DNA of 64,000 nucleotides. Origin: Roseospira navarrensis (lineage in GTDB: Bacteria > Pseudomonadota > Alphaproteobacteria > Rhodospirillales > Rhodospirillaceae). The translations under genes were made by a program, and so were the position numbers. The stretch spans positions 41,051-105,050 of the forward strand of contig NZ_WIVE01000005.1 of assembly GCF_009601025.1 (NCBI RefSeq), given 5' to 3'. The notes beneath the pieces are model-generated. The model had not been told where the DNA came from and ran no database searches. It was given only the letters and a program-made list of their open reading frames with translations. Position 1 is the first letter of the stretch. Each line of letters opens with the position of its first letter. Of this stretch, positions 63,810 to 64,000 are shown one piece after another.

Positions 63810-64000
<191 letters not shown>

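Overview
The window is high-GC chromosomal DNA of an alphaproteobacterium, most likely a member of the Rhodospirillales or a related order. The evidence is the hemC / tsaD divergent pair, a Mic60-type (mitofilin) domain encoded with hemD, the serS-surE-pcm-nlpD group next to tatABC, a class I PHA synthase, and alphaproteobacterial-type rpsU and rpmG. A probable BciB-type 8-vinyl reductase hints at a phototroph or a relative of one, but it is a single marker.

Layout. 1-5.6 kb: heme genes (hemD fused in frame to a Mic60-like domain, then hemC), divergent tsaD, and an OmpA-like lipoprotein. 5.9-8.1 kb: phaC and a small exported protein. 8.5-14.3 kb: bciB-like reductase, rpsU (apparent CTG start), an S41 carboxy-terminal protease, rpmG, and a dienelactone hydrolase. 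14.4-17.7 kb: poorly characterised genes (methyltransferase-like, TerB-like, DsrE-like, SprA-like). 17.9-20.7 kb: a probable D-glutamate catabolic operon (dgcN-dgcA plus a 2Fe-2S protein) flanked by inverted copies of a 110-bp palindromic element. 20.8-26.4 kb: matB-like ligase, dprA, topA. 26.8-30.4 kb: STAS protein, small hypotheticals, quinone oxidoreductase, phosphatase. 30.4-34.4 kb: a membrane sensor with a decayed HD-GYP domain, divergent from a LapG-like protease that is followed by an EEP-family hydrolase. 34.4-44.3 kb: a long minus-strand block with a peptidoglycan-binding protein, a GlcD-like oxidase, prmA, a FliJ-like protein, an nlpD/dipM-like LytM factor, pcm, surE, serS, tatC, tatB and tatA. 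44.4-47.5 kb: an FAD oxidoreductase and a SorAB-type sulfite dehydrogenase whose Mo subunit has a twin-arginine signal. 47.9-52.5 kb: an RND efflux pair with a translationally coupled HNH gene. 52.6-62.5 kb: an aromatic-acid-type catabolic locus (GST-zeta isomerase, MarR regulator, hemerythrin, TRAP transporter; divergent VOC protein, FAH-family hydrolase, FAD monooxygenase, DUF2783, MBL-fold protein). 62.5-63.7 kb: a Bcr/CflA-type exporter. 63.8 kb to the edge: the 3' end of an IS110-type transposase.

The catabolic locus is the most coherent accessory system. Two near-identical 20-bp operator-like sites lie one in front of each divergent transcription unit, and a marR gene is nearby. The enzymes are compatible with hydroxylation, ring cleavage, cis-trans isomerisation and hydrolysis of a gentisate-like intermediate, but no cupin gentisate dioxygenase is present; the VOC protein is the only candidate ring-cleavage enzyme visible.

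Intergenic space is rich in dispersed palindromic repeats of at least four families. These include a perfect 110-bp tandem duplication between dctP and dctQ. No tRNA, rRNA or CRISPR array was recognised. All calls come from reading the sequence and the translated proteins; no database search was run.
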